A DNA stretch of 64,000 nt from Plicaturopsis crispa FD-325 SS-3. Its lineage: Eukaryota; Basidiomycota; Agaricomycetes; Amylocorticiales; Amylocorticiaceae. The translations under genes and the position numbers were made by a program. The notes beneath the pieces are model-generated. The model saw nothing but the letters and a program-made list of their open reading frames with translations, made no database searches and was not told the DNA's origin. The stretch lies in contig KN832555.1 in assembly GCA_000827205.1 (NCBI GenBank), positions 446,845 through 510,844 on the forward strand, in the 5' to 3' direction. Positions 35,547 to 46,729 of the stretch are shown piece after piece (positions within the stretch are counted from its first letter, which is position 1; every line of letters begins with the position of its first letter).

Positions 35547-38500
35547 CTAGAAAGCCGTCGTCCGAAGTTGCTCCCAATACGGCCCCTCGTCGGTACCCAC
35601 AACCGCCCTACCCACCGCATCGACCAGCTCGTCTGTCCCCTCCATCCTCGACAGGCTCACAACAACGTCTATTGCCAGCCGCCTCACAGGCGACGCCGCT
35701 GGGATTTTCGTGTATGGTCCCGGAAGCGGCCCGCGCACGGGATGTACGATACCGAAAAACGGGGCCAAGCGCGATCGTACAGCAGCGATCGTCTGCAAAA
35801 AAAGAAAAAGGGTGCACCGCGTTAATAAAATAACGCTCTGTGCGCAGCGTAGGCTTTTAGGGTAAAATGAAATACCTCCGCGTGTACGAGGCACGATTTG
35901 CGCTGAAACAGTCGCAACAGAAATCTCAGGATGATCTATTTTTTCGCGGCGAAAGAAAAAACAGGGCGGTCAGGAATGAAAATATTGCCCGAATATGCAC
36001 AGGGGTTGTTGAGTGCTTACCTCCGTAACGGGAACACTTTTGGCCCCTAGCTCCCAGAGCGTCTTGGGGAGATGCTTGACCCACTCCTCGAATTTTTGGA
36101 GGTCGTCGCCGGTCTTGGCGATCTTGAAACTCCCCCGGTACTGTATCTCAGTCTCGAGCTATATCGGAAAAGACACGGATCAGCACACGACTCCGCGGCG
36201 ACAGTCTCGTGTGCGTGCACTCACCAGAGCCAACCTCGAGACGAACTCGATTGTCGGCTTTTTGAGCGCGGAGCTCGATGATACCCGCGTAGCGTGGTCG
36301 ACGGTAGCCTGCAGAACGCTGTGCGACAGTGAACGATTATTGGACGTCGGGTTGTTGAGGAGCGACCAGATTGTGGGAAGCAGCGCCGTGTATGCCGCCG
36401 GCGTTAGGGGGCGTGGAAGCTGGCCAGACGATGCCTCGCCGCGGAGGAGCTGCACGACGTACTCGCTCACGCGCTCCGTTTGCAAGGCCAACGCGGCATC
36501 CGCTTTCGACGCCCCCGCAAGCCGATGTTTCGCGCGCGCTTTCGTTGTCGGGGTGGACCATGACCCGAGCACAAGCAGGGATGTCAATTCGCAGTATATG
36601 AGATTTAGCTCTTGAAATGCTTGTTCGAGCTACGAGAAGCAGTTGTATTAAACCGTACATGAGCATGTCAGGCGGTACACACCTTGATATCCTTGGTTGC
36701 CATGCTGCGGCCATATGGGAAGTAGGTAGACATGTATCCGAGTAGAGTCTTCAGGTCCTCGACCGCAAGATCGTGCCTGCCCTTGATCTACAACTGAAAG
36801 ATTAGATTTTCTGCGGTAAAACAAACTACGGAGACGCACAGCAGTGATTCCTTGGAAGATGGCGCTGTAGAGACTGCGAGCGATCTCTGCAATCGTTATC
36901 ACAAGCTGCACTTCTGTTTCGGGAGGTGCGGTGCTCGGAGAAAATACTTGAGGCGCACAGTCAAGGAAAGTCGATATAAGCGTCGAGTGTAGTGTGCGCG
37001 AAAGATGCTGCCAGCAGCATATACAACATTAGTAAAGAAGAACAGGCCAGATGCTGTAGATACGCACCGCTACAAATGTAGAGTCCACCAGAGTGTCACC
37101 ATCCGTGTCTGCTAAACCTCGTAGCCCGACATCAGACAGATTTTGCAAGCTGCACTCGCTTTCGAAAGGCGGGTTTGCAAGGTCGAAGCTCTGTACGAAA
37201 TCCTCGTGATCCTCGTCAAAGTCGACCGTGGGTATCCACGGGCGGCGGCGAGCAGACGTTGGGGTGTCAGTTGTGGGTTGTACCAAGCGGTCAAAAGCCT
37301 CGTAGGCGTGGGGGTCGTCGAAGGATGGGAGGAGATACCAGGTTGGTATTGGTGTAGCGGATGCTCGGACAGCTGGGTTGGGAGTGGCCGCATGGGGTGA
37401 TGATATAGCGCTCCGGAGAAAATTGGATAGCGATTTCAGTACGACGAGCTTTGACTGTTGTGAATGCGAGGGTAAGCCAACATTTCGATCCTGGGGAGAA
37501 AGGAATTCACTTTCGGGGTCACTACCACACTTGCTGAAGAAGTCGCCTTCATTGGACCTGGCATATCACGATGAGAAACCTCGAGACCTCAGCCGCATGA
37601 TCGAAGAATGTCTAGTGTCTTACCGTCTGATTCACCGAATTTGGTGCCTGCGTTTAGGATTCCGAGGTAGCCCTCCAGCACGCGTCCACCGTGTCCGCCA
37701 CTACCTCCGTCCCATCCTGGGACTACGGTCTGCGGAATGATGTCTAGGAAAAGGTCTAAAAATCGCACGGCGTCAATGCGGATCTCCGGGAATATGTGTG
37801 TTTGAGCAGATGTCGTGAACAGAAGCAGCGACGGGGAGTGGGGGACAAGATTTTCCTATGATAAAGTGACGTTAGTTAGGCTGCAGTAGGATATGCATTT
37901 CCGGTCTGACTGACGGGCGGTATTTGAGGCAGTAGCCATGTTAGAAAAGATAATAATGTTTTCCGAACACTCGCGTCCTAGTCATAGCACATCAATTAAT
38001 GTGGAGCACGTATAATAGATAGCTACTCACCTCGTCACCAATAATTCGTACACACGCGTTGAAAAGAGTTGTTAAAGACGACTCGATGAGCTCTGGGTGG
38101 GCGGCAAATAGTTCGCGTAGCCCCAGAATGGCGTCTTGATCGTATATTGAGCAGTCAATTCGACAATGATGTAAGGCTGTCTCTTACCTTTACGCGCGCC
38201 AGCATTGTAATGTTTCAAGTGAGTGATCAGATCCTCGAACGTGAGTCTCCTCTTCGTTGTAGGCGCGGCATCATCCTTTTCGACCGCGATGCTCTGTGTC
38301 GGTAGAGCAATCGCTATAAAGACGGTTATCAGTGATCTGATGCTACTCGTATAAAGAAAGGCGCTCACAGCGAGCCTTGAAGGACGTGTCTATAGCATTG
38401 CTTGCTAGCTGCTTGCCCTTTCCTAGTTTGAGCTTGGCTTTCTGTGCGCGCCAGACTGTGTCAACAACTTGATGTCCCTTCCGAGATATGAAAACGCACT

Positions 38501-38547
38501 GCAAAATCTGCCGCCTTGCTCCTCCTCGCTTTCCCGCTCTTAGGCAT
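35547..38547 (-). CDS. IPI1: pre-rRNA-processing protein Ipi1/TEX10 homologue (737 aa)
   Basis: Thirteen exons: complement of 35547..35792, 35876..35902, 36021..36158, 36225..36629, 36683..36787, 36840..37007, 37068..37546, 37624..37855, 37915..37977, 38031..38134, 38188..38313, 38369..38441, 38500..38547. Ipi1 belongs to the Rix1-Ipi1-Ipi3 complex, which with Mdn1 matures the 60S pre-ribosome. The start MPKSGKARRSKAADF is followed by KAKLKLGKGKQLASNAIDTS, an Ipi1 hallmark. ARM/HEAT-like repeats follow: DAILGLRELFAAHPELIESS, DASVRKTLLSFLTWLLPQIP and HSPSLLLFTTSAQTHIFPEI with IRIDAVRFLDLFLD. Introns before 38134 and 37546 use AAG acceptors. The protein is longer than yeast Ipi1 and closer to animal TEX10, as is usual outside yeasts. 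Confidence 0.9.
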
Positions 38548-38811
38548 GCGGTATAATGACGATACAGATGAAAATTACAGGAAACCGGCGGTGGTATGGT
38601 GGAGGTTTATTCAGGGGCTATTGGGCAAATTTAGGAACCACGTGGGCGGGGCGCGTCTCGCAGCCGTTGCGCTTTGCACTTTATTACTTACAGTTACTCT
38701 GCAGCAGCTTGCGTTCCACCTGCTAGCGCCATCCACTTTCTCTGCGCACTGGCCCAACAGGAAACCGAAAACATTATAGGATACTCGCTTGACTCCTGCT
38801 AAACGGCCATA

Positions 38812-41800
38812 ATGTTCTCCCAGTTTCGCCACGCAGTCGAGAGCTTCGCACCGCCTGTCTTACCTCGACGAGAGTCGCAGGACGCGTCCGACCAACGCCC
38901 ATCTCGATCGAATTCCCCAGCGTCGTCCGACCCCGCAATCGCGAACTTGCGCAAGTCTCTGGCCGCGCAACGGTCAGGCAGCCCCAGCTCTGCGTCTGCG
39001 CAGCGGAGCAACAGTGTGCCAGGTCAGCAGGAGCCGCGGGTGTACAAGTCCAATCTCGAGGAGCGGCTGCGCGCGAAGTTCGCGATTGGGGAGGCGTCGG
39101 GATCGAGTACGCCAGCTGCGTCAGGCAGGACGTCTCCAGCTCCGGCGCCAACGGGTGGTAGCGCTCAGCACCCGCTGTCACCGTCCTCTACGCCGTTGCC
39201 GGACTCGCCTGCCGGCACCCCTGCTCCGCCAGCAGACGCTGCTCCAGCCACAGACGAACCTCCCGCAGAGTCGTCGTTGGCTCCGTCGACGTTAGAGGCG
39301 CCTCTCATCATACACTCCCCGCAGGCGCGGTCTCCTGTGGTTCATACTATTTCTATACCGGACGAGCCAGAGGAGGAAGACGAGAGGCATCCGGAAGCTG
39401 ATATTCCTCTACCGCCTCAGACCCCCGCCAACCCTCCACCTAAACCTGTTGCCCCGGAGCCTACCACTGTAACCCCAGATGCACCTGAGAAACCATCTGT
39501 CCTGCCAGATACACCCCTTGATACTGTTTCTCCGGAACCCACAACTGTCGCCCCGGATGCACCGGAGAAGCCGTCTCTTCTACCAGCTACGCCCGTGACA
39601 CCGACTGTTGACGGCGACGTCGATGCTCTTCAGCAGAGACTGAAACTTGTCGAACAGCGGTTTACAGGTACGTGCTTTTATCAGTCTTGCTCGCATCACA
39701 CCACAATATGTACTTGCAGATGTTTCGAAATCCTTCAAAAGACTGCAAGCTGAGAAGGTCGCCGCTGACACCGTTCTGCGAGAGCTGACGCCGCTGGAGA
39801 CGATACAAGACGCCGACAGTCTCCGAGACTATCTCCAGAATGCAGCCATGAAAGCTGAGGTGCGTATTTAAAGATTCTCTAATATTATTAACATGCAATA
39901 ACCATGGTATAGATATCGCAAGACGAAATCGTGCGCCTGACCGGGAAACTGACACGTACGGGACCACAACAGTATTCATCTCCCGAAACGTGCCACTGAC
40001 CGCGTGCTACAGGACAAGACGAGCGCATCGAAGAGCTCCGGGACACCCACCGCCTCGAGTCCGCCTCCCGCTCGGAGCAGTTCGAGAAGCTGCGCAGGCA
40101 GCACGAGGAGACCGAGGCGCAACTCCAGACCTCCCGCGGGCTGCTCGCGCAGAGCGACGGCGCGGCAGCTCAGCAGGCGGCGGAGATCGCGCGGCTTCAG
40201 GCGGACGGGGACCGCTTCAAGGCCCTCGCGAAGGAGGAGGAGGAGAAGCGCGTGAAGGCGATCAGCCTGCTCAAGTCCGTGCGGCAGAAGCTCGTGAAGG
40301 CGGAGAAGGAGCGGGACGAGGCGGTCAAGGAGGCGGGGGCGCTGCGGGAGCGGGAGCAGGGTGAGCGGGAGAGGGAGAGGGCGGAGAGGGCGAAGCTGCA
40401 GAAGGAGATCGAGGCGGTGAATGGGGAGAGGGAGAGGGCGCTGGCGGGGCTGCGTGCGCAGTTCGACCGGGAGGTGGCTAATGTAAGGGAACGGTTCGAG
40501 AAGGAGCTGTCTGCGACCAGAGGCCAGTACGAGATGGAGGCCGTGACAACCAAGGTAAGCCTTTCCTGCGCCGACCGTCCGAACGTCACTCATCAGTGCT
40601 GCAGGCCGCGCACACGAAAGAGCTCTCGAGCAAGAACGCCCAGGTCTCGGCCCTCGAAAACTCGGTCACAACGCTCTCGCGGGAGAAGAACGCGATCTTC
40701 GACCAGCTGCAGCTGCGCCAGGCGGAGCTCGAATCGTCGCAATCGCACCTCGACTCCCTGCAGACGCAGAACACGGAGCTGCAGTACCAGCTGCGCGAGA
40801 CGAGCGAGCGGCTCGCGCTGCTGCACGAGGAGATCGCGGACGCGCGGCGCGAGCACGAGCACGACGCGCAGCCACGGACCTCGCCCGAGGACGTCGCGCG
40901 GCTGCTCTCCGCCGCGGAGGCGAAGTACGAGGCACGCATCGCGGAGCTCCGGCGGGACCTCGGGAAGGTGGAGAGGGAGCGCACGGAGAGCGAGGCGGAG
41001 TGGAGCAGGAAGCTGAAGGAGAAGGCGCGGGAGATGGACGAGCTGAGGCGCGCGGCGGAGTCGTCGGTGAAGACGCAGGAGAACAGGGAGGGCGCGCTGG
41101 CTGGGCTCAGGGAGGAGATTGAGCGGCTGCAGAACGAGGTGCGCTTGCAGCGGAAGCGGGAGGTGGAGCTGCAGGCGCAGTCCGACAAAGTCCAAGATGT
41201 CGAGGTAAATTGGCGTCCAGTCTTGCGCGCGCACTAAGGAAACTCATCTCATAACGCGTTTCCAGGACACGTTCAAACTGCAATTGCAGGAGGTCAGTGG
41301 CAAAGTCGCTGCGCTGGAGCACCAGATCGAAGAGTACAAAGGCCGAGAAGCGCATTTGCGGCTCAGCAACAAGGTAGTCATTCATCCCTTCCTACACGTT
41401 AGCTCGAAACTAACCCCGGTCACAGACTCTGCGAGAAGAGTTGCGCAAAGTGCAGTCCTCTGCTGCATTGCTGGAGAAGCAGCGAAACCCGGGCGTCGGC
41501 TATTGGACAGCGCGGCCGGAGGGCAATAGTGCCAACAGCTCGCAGGAGGGGCGCGCGTCGATGTCCTCGTCGAGGTCTGGCTTGGCGTCCCCGCGCCCTG
41601 GGTCTCCGGCAACACCGACCCAGAATGACGAGGAGGTGAATCTCGAGTATCTGAGGAATGTCATCCTGCAGTTCTTGGAGCACAAGGAGATGAGAGTGAG
41701 CAGTTTGTTCTTTGCGTTTCGGCTGTTTGGTCTGACCACTGTCGTAGCCCAACCTCGTACGTGTGTTGTCGATCATCCTGCACTTCACGCCGCAGGAGAC

Positions 41801-41825
41801 GCGGCGGCTGGTCGCAAAAGTATAG
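38812..41825 (+). CDS. GRIP-domain golgin coiled-coil protein (878 aa)
   Basis: Model: join(38812..39667, 39720..39859, 39913..39955, 40013..40554, 40605..41204, 41266..41373, 41426..41695, 41748..41825). Golgins tether vesicles at the trans-Golgi. The N-terminus (MFSQFRHAVESFAPP) leads into a long Ser/Pro-rich disordered region (residues 20-280), then about 450 residues of coiled coil rich in Glu, Arg, Lys and Gln. The C-terminus is a GRIP domain (NLEYLRNVILQFLEHKEMRP, then LVRVLSIILHFTPQE), whose conserved tyrosine (NLEYL) binds the GTPase Arl1. It resembles yeast Imh1 and animal golgin-245. Divergent from Ipi1 with about 260 bp between. Confidence 0.92.
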
Positions 41826-42119
41826 CGCGCCTGTGCATGGCGGCAATCTGTATTTCGAGATACAGTAGTACATTACACCCTGCGCGGAGCCTTCGGCGCC
41901 CATATATAATCTTATTTACTTACCTTGCCCGTACTCCGTCTTCGAAATCTTCGCTTAGATCTCGAGGCGAGCGATATCGATTACTGAGCAAAAGCCGTTT
42001 TGTAAGTCACCGTTATTACCCATGATCCAGTCCTTGATCAACGATCCCCCGGCGCTCGCTTTCAAGCCAACGGACACCGTTTGAACTGCCACAGCTCATA
42101 TAGCGCTCGCCGCCCAGCA

Positions 42120-42130
42120 TATATATAAAA
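42120..42130 (+). promoter_or_regulatory. candidate TATA box for the arrestin-like gene
   Basis: TATATATAAAA lies 56 bp before the chosen start codon at 42186, in the otherwise featureless 41826..42185 interval between the golgin and arrestin-like genes. Confidence 0.5.
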
Positions 42131-42185
42131 CCTTGCTTGGTCTCAAACTCCCATCTACTGCCAGTGGCTAGAGTTCCGTCTGGAT

Positions 42186-44329
42186 ATGAGCACGCCTTCT
42201 GAACATGTGCCTCCTCCTATCTACTCGCAAGAAGACCCCGACGAATCCTGGCGCGCGGAGAGCAATGATCCTGTGCCCGACACGCCTAGTGCGGGGCCCC
42301 AGATATTCATCGTCCCGGCCTCGGACACGATAAACTTCCAGAAAGGATACGTGGGCGCGGATGGCGAACGCGCAGCCATCGAGGGCGAGCTGCAGATCAA
42401 GTGCGCCGACGCTATACAGTGGAATAATGTGTGAGTAGCTTGCTGTCTCTGGGTGGTATGCGCTGACACATTTATCTACATGCTTTCAGGACGATGACAC
42501 TGCGCACGGTAGAGACAGCGTACGGACGTGAAATTGAGCTGGGGTCCTCTACGGTCGAATTGTTCTCATCTTCGGACTCGACCTTCGAAGCGCTTCCGGC
42601 GTCATTCCCCTTCGCAATTCCTCTCACCCAGGACAGCCCGCAATGCGTCCACACCCCACAATCGTCCCTGTCCCACGTCCTCACCGCAACGCTGCGCCCA
42701 TCGGACCCCTCCCGGGCCACGCTTACGAAGAGCCTGACCGTGCACACCCGGCGCTACACCTCGCACAGCAGCAACGTCGTCATCGCGCCAGAAACGCACA
42801 GCCTCGACGCGCCCACCCGCGTCGAAGTCGAAGTCCCGCGCTCGACGTTCCGCGCAGGGGAGCCCGTCCCGATCTACGTCACGGTGCCGCCGCCGAAACG
42901 CGAGGTCGTGGTGGAGCAGGGCCTGAGGCTGCGCAATGTCCGCGCAGAGCTCATACGGGTGGTGAAAGTCAGACGAGACGACGACGGGGACGGGAGCTCT
43001 GACTCGGACATCGACCCGATCCCGGAGGAGCACGAGAGCTTTTTCTTCAACGACGAGGGCCCGTCTACGGCGGCGGCGTCCACGTCGGTGGAAAAGCAGC
43101 CTTCTTCCTCCGTCGCGGGACACTCGCCCATTTTCCAGGGCTCGTCCTATCGCACGGTCGTCTCTAGATCCGGCGCGTCCTGTCGATTCCACTCCTCGCG
43201 CCCCATCCGCCTGCGGTTCGTCCTGCACCAGCCCTCCCCCTCCGGCTCCCCGTCGGACCTGCGCATAGACCTCCCCAACGCCGATCATGGGCACCTCGAC
43301 AACGACACGGAGTGCGCCTCGATCACGCAGTCGACCCTTCTGCACTCCGTCACCTTCCGCATACACATCCACGTCTCGTTCGTCGACATGTCCAGCCGCA
43401 CGGAGCGGTTCCACACGATCTCGATACCGGTCATCGTCATCCCGCCGCCTGCGCCTCTGCCCGAGGTCGAGGGGCAGTTGGACGCGGAGTATCAGAAAAA
43501 ACATGACCGCCCGCCTACGAGGACGGTGCGGCACGACGATTCGGAGGTCTCGGCACCGCATTACGAAGGCGAGGCGGGCCCTAGCAGCGGCGCTCCCCCG
43601 CCGTTCGAGGAGCGCGACGCGCCGCCGCCGTTTTCCTTCGAAGCCGCCGCCGCCGCATCCACGTCCACGCGCCTCCCCACCTTCCTCGAATCCGAGACAG
43701 AAATCTTCGTCCCGCACGACCAGAACGAGGACGACTCCTCTGCCTGCGCAGCCCTGCCCATGGGCCACGGGTTCTCCTCCATAGTCCTAGTAGGCGAGGG
43801 CACGCAATTCGGATTCCGCGCCTCCGCGCAGTTCGACGGGCACACGGAGGACATGACGCGCTCCTCCACGCCGCCGCCGACGCTCGAGATGGCGTCGCGC
43901 GACGCGAACGTGACGGACCTCGCCGAGCTGGGCCAGCCTGCGCGCGCCATGGAAGCACTCGGGCTGGTCCTCGAGCAGCAGCAGCAGCAGCACGATGAGG
44001 CGCACGACGAGATACCGCCGCCGCCGCCGCCCGCGATGGACGACCCGTCCGACCCGCCGCCGTCGATCGACGACTCCGGGTTCCGGTCCACGTCGTCGCG
44101 GAGCGTCTCGCCGCGCCCGTCCGTCCCGTCGTTTGGCCAGGCGATTGACGGGTCGCTGCATGCGGCGCCCTCTCCCGGTCCGCCTTCGACGCGCCAGGAG
44201 CGGCCGCTCTCGCAGGGCCACGCGCCGCCGCCGTACCTCGTACCTGATAACGACGGCGAGAGCGAGGCGCATGTGATACGCCCGCCGCCGTATATCGACT
44301 TGATGCCCTCCCATGGCCACTCGGACTGA
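42186..44329 (+). CDS. arrestin-like (ART-type) trafficking adaptor with PPPY motifs (694 aa)
   Basis: Model: join(42186..42430, 42490..44329), with one intron. Arrestin-like adaptors recruit HECT ubiquitin ligases (Rsp5/NEDD4) to membrane transporters. The N-terminal 330 residues show an arrestin-type layout: FIVPASDTINFQKGYVGADG with AIEGELQIKCA, then FPFAIPLTQDSPQCVHTPQS, VEVEVPRSTFRAGEPVPIYV and LRNVRAELIRVVKV. A serine-rich acidic insertion precedes VTFRIHIHVSFVDMSSRTER and FHTISIPVIVIPPPAPLPEV. The C-terminal 350 residues are Pro/Ser-rich and end with two PPPY motifs (GHAPPPYLVP; VIRPPPYIDL), the classical WW-domain ligands. Length and layout fit fungal ARTs. Cargo is unknown. Confidence 0.85.
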
Positions 44330-44679
44330 CAGTATCGATATCCACACGTACCTACACGAACATGTAACAGCATGTAACACACACTCACATTTATACTGAT
44401 ACTGATACGATATCCATCCGCGCATCGTTTGTCCGACAGTCCGAGGTGGCGAAATACGATAAGGGGTTTACTACAGCTAGCTAGAAAGCGGGACACAGTA
44501 CCATGTAGTCAAGGAAGAGCAGCGCGAGGCGTGGGGTACGAGAGGAGGCAGCAGCAGGGGGTCAGAAAAAATAGGGAGGAGGGCGAGAGCGGAAGAAAGA
44601 TAAGGTGTATAGTATGAACTATGAAGATGCATGCATGAATAGTCGTCATTCGTATAAAGAAAGAAAGAATCCCTGTTAT

Positions 44680-44761
44680 CTACCGAGAGAACGCGATGCG
44701 CTACCGAGAGAACGCGAGCGCTACCGAGGGAACGCGATGCGCTACCGAGAGAACGCGAGCG
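44680..44761. repeat. 20-21-bp tandem repeat, four units
   Basis: Four units of CTACCGAGAGAACGCGAGCG, alternating with the variant ending GATGCG, finish just before the stop codon of the Rab5 gene (44769..44771). They lie in its 3' untranslated region, within the 44330..44768 interval between convergent genes, where nothing else was seen. Confidence 0.85.
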
Positions 44762-44768
44762 CGATTAC

Positions 44769-45904
44769 TCAGCAGTTGCAAGCGTCCTTGCTCTTCGCCT
44801 GGTTCTCCTCGAGGTTGACGCCGCCGGCGTCCTGCCGTGCCGCGCCCGGGCGGCCACCAGCGCCTGGTCGGCCGGTCCCGCCGCGAGTCGACGCCAGGAT
44901 ATGTTCGATCGGGATCTTCTTCGCTGTAGTCGTAGTCGCAGTAGCACCCAAAAGTCAGCTCGAAACACCACAAAGAAACACCCTTATTTATGCCCATGTC
45001 TACTCACCGATTTCCGTGAATATCTCCACCACGCCCTCGCCCGTCTTCGCGCTCGTCTCAAAGAACAGCAACCCCGCCTCGGACGCGTACGCCTGCGCCT
45101 CCTCCCTCGGGACCTGCCTCAATCCCTCGCCCTCGCCCTCGCCCGACCCAGGCGTCTCCCCGGGCGTGGCCGTCGCATCGTCCGCCTCGTCCTCCGACTC
45201 CTGCGTGCTGGAAGACGCGGACGGGGAAGGGGAAGGGGAGGGCTGGACGAGGTCGACCTTGTTCCCCGCGAGCGCGATGACGATGTTCGGGTTCGCTTGG
45301 CGCTGGAGCTCCTTCACCCACGATTTCGCCTTTTCGAGGCTCGTGGCCTTTGTTACGTCGTAGACTACGACCGCTGCTTGCGCGTTGCGGTAGTACATCG
45401 GCTTTTTCCCCAAGTCAGAAACACCGCACCCGCAGAGATAGAGAGAGGGGGAGGGGGACGTACTGCGAGCGAATGGAAGCGCTCCTGACCCGCCGTATCC
45501 CATATCTCATACCGCAGCACGCGGTCCTCGAGCCGGCATTTCTGGGTGAGGAACGCAGCGCCGATCGTAGGCTCCTTATTCGCCTGGAACTCGTTCGAAA
45601 CCTGTGCGCGACAGCGTTAATCAGATGAAACGTGCCCCGCAAAAAGTAGAGCGGATTGGGGGGCGTACGAAGCGTAAGACGACGGATGATTTTCCTACGG
45701 CGGCTTCACCTGCGTGAGTGCAAAAAACCGTCAGTACAGTACTTAACGCAAGAGCAAGATCGTTTGCAACAAGGCGGGTGGGTGGGCGTGGTGTCATGAT
45801 AGACTCCACGCAACGCCCCTGCCACACAGTTAGGAAAGCTCACCAAGTAAGACCAATTTGACTTGAACGGACTTGTCCACTGAACCAGAGGCAGCGTCGG
45901 CCAT
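44769..45904 (-). CDS. Rab5-type endosomal small GTPase (262 aa) with a low-complexity insertion
   Basis: Model: complement of join(44769..44923, 45008..45401, 45464..45601, 45669..45709, 45844..45904). Rab5 (Vps21/Ypt5) controls early-endosome fusion. GTPase motifs are present: P-loop GEAAVGKSS, switch I with [39 protein letters not shown] and ETSAKTG. The C-terminus ends CNC, a geranylgeranylation signal. Odd: between GNKVDL and [20 protein letters not shown] there is an insertion of about 45 residues rich in Ser/Pro, then Glu/Asp ([20 protein letters not shown]), making the protein longer than the usual ~215 residues. The insertion is in frame inside one exon and contains no splice-like boundaries. 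The intron before 45401 ends in AAG. Confidence 0.93.
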
Positions 45905-46640
45905 TTGAGTCACAGTGAGTGAGAGGAAAGTAGAAAGGGATGTAGAGTACGGAGGCTGCGGTCGAGTGGCTTCAAGGACGGTCGCAAGGCTGTTGTCTGT
46001 CAGTGTGATGCTCCCTGTGCAATCCGATGCAATCCAAAGTCACGTGTGCAAACAATTGGCGCGACTCATCCATTAATATTGTGAATTTCGAAACGAATGC
46101 TCCTGAAATGCTCAACGCGGTTTCGTCTGTACCACGACCATGGCGTGCCAAAAACAAGGGCTGCCCCCCTTCCCTGCATGGCTATGCCCATGGCGAAACT
46201 TGTAAGTAAGCAAATCCCCCACTCTTTGGACGTCCAAGGGACTATGTTTGGACGCGAATTATGAATCCGGTGAGTCGTACTCCCCGCTTTTCCTATTCAC
46301 CGCACCGAGCATCGTTACGGCTACCAGACACGCGTCGTTTCTCTGTCAGCGTACAGTGCACACCGAAGCTAGTCCAGCACGAACAGTGTCAGCCCACCAC
46401 ATCGAGCGGTGTCAGCCCAGTGCGAACAGTGTCAGCCCACCACCACTTCGAGAGAACGCGCAGATAGAGAGCCCTCGAGCAAACGCGGGGATGCCAGATG
46501 GAACGCGGGGATGCCAGATGACCCCGCCGCCAAGTGCTTGGTACCAAGGTGCGTACATAATCTCCATCTTCATCTCAGCCGCTATACTGCTATAAAACTC
46601 ACCACCACCACCACCACTACAACCCCAGGTCTACAGTACA

Positions 46641-46722
46641 TCTTACATCGAAAGAGCTACATCGACATCGAAAGCGCTACATCGACATCGAAAGCGCTAC
46701 ATCGACATCGAACGAGCTACAC
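46641..46722. repeat. 20-bp tandem repeat in the leader of epoxide hydrolase copy 1
   Basis: About four units of ATCGACATCGAAAGCGCTAC directly precede the start codon at 46730. The same leader in the inverted copy (around 49590-49605) has a single unit, so the array expanded in copy 1 or contracted in copy 2 after the duplication. Confidence 0.8.
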
Positions 46723-46729
46723 ATCTACA

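Noticed and set aside
39976-41234. Leu/Arg-rich antisense ORFs under the golgin gene
   Set aside because: They mirror Glu/Lys/Arg-rich coiled-coil codons; the sense strand carries the GRIP domain.
42602-43768. 388-aa Arg-rich ORF antisense to the arrestin-like gene
   Set aside because: It is the antisense shadow of a GC-rich coding exon; the sense strand has recognisable motifs and a clean splice, the antisense has neither.
43561-44496. 311-aa Ser-rich antisense ORF
   Set aside because: Complement of Pro/Ser-rich and CAG/CCG-repeat coding sequence in the arrestin tail; composition is that of a shadow frame.
44680-44761. possible CRISPR-like array
   Set aside because: Units are contiguous with no unique spacers; it is a plain tandem repeat in a eukaryotic 3' region.
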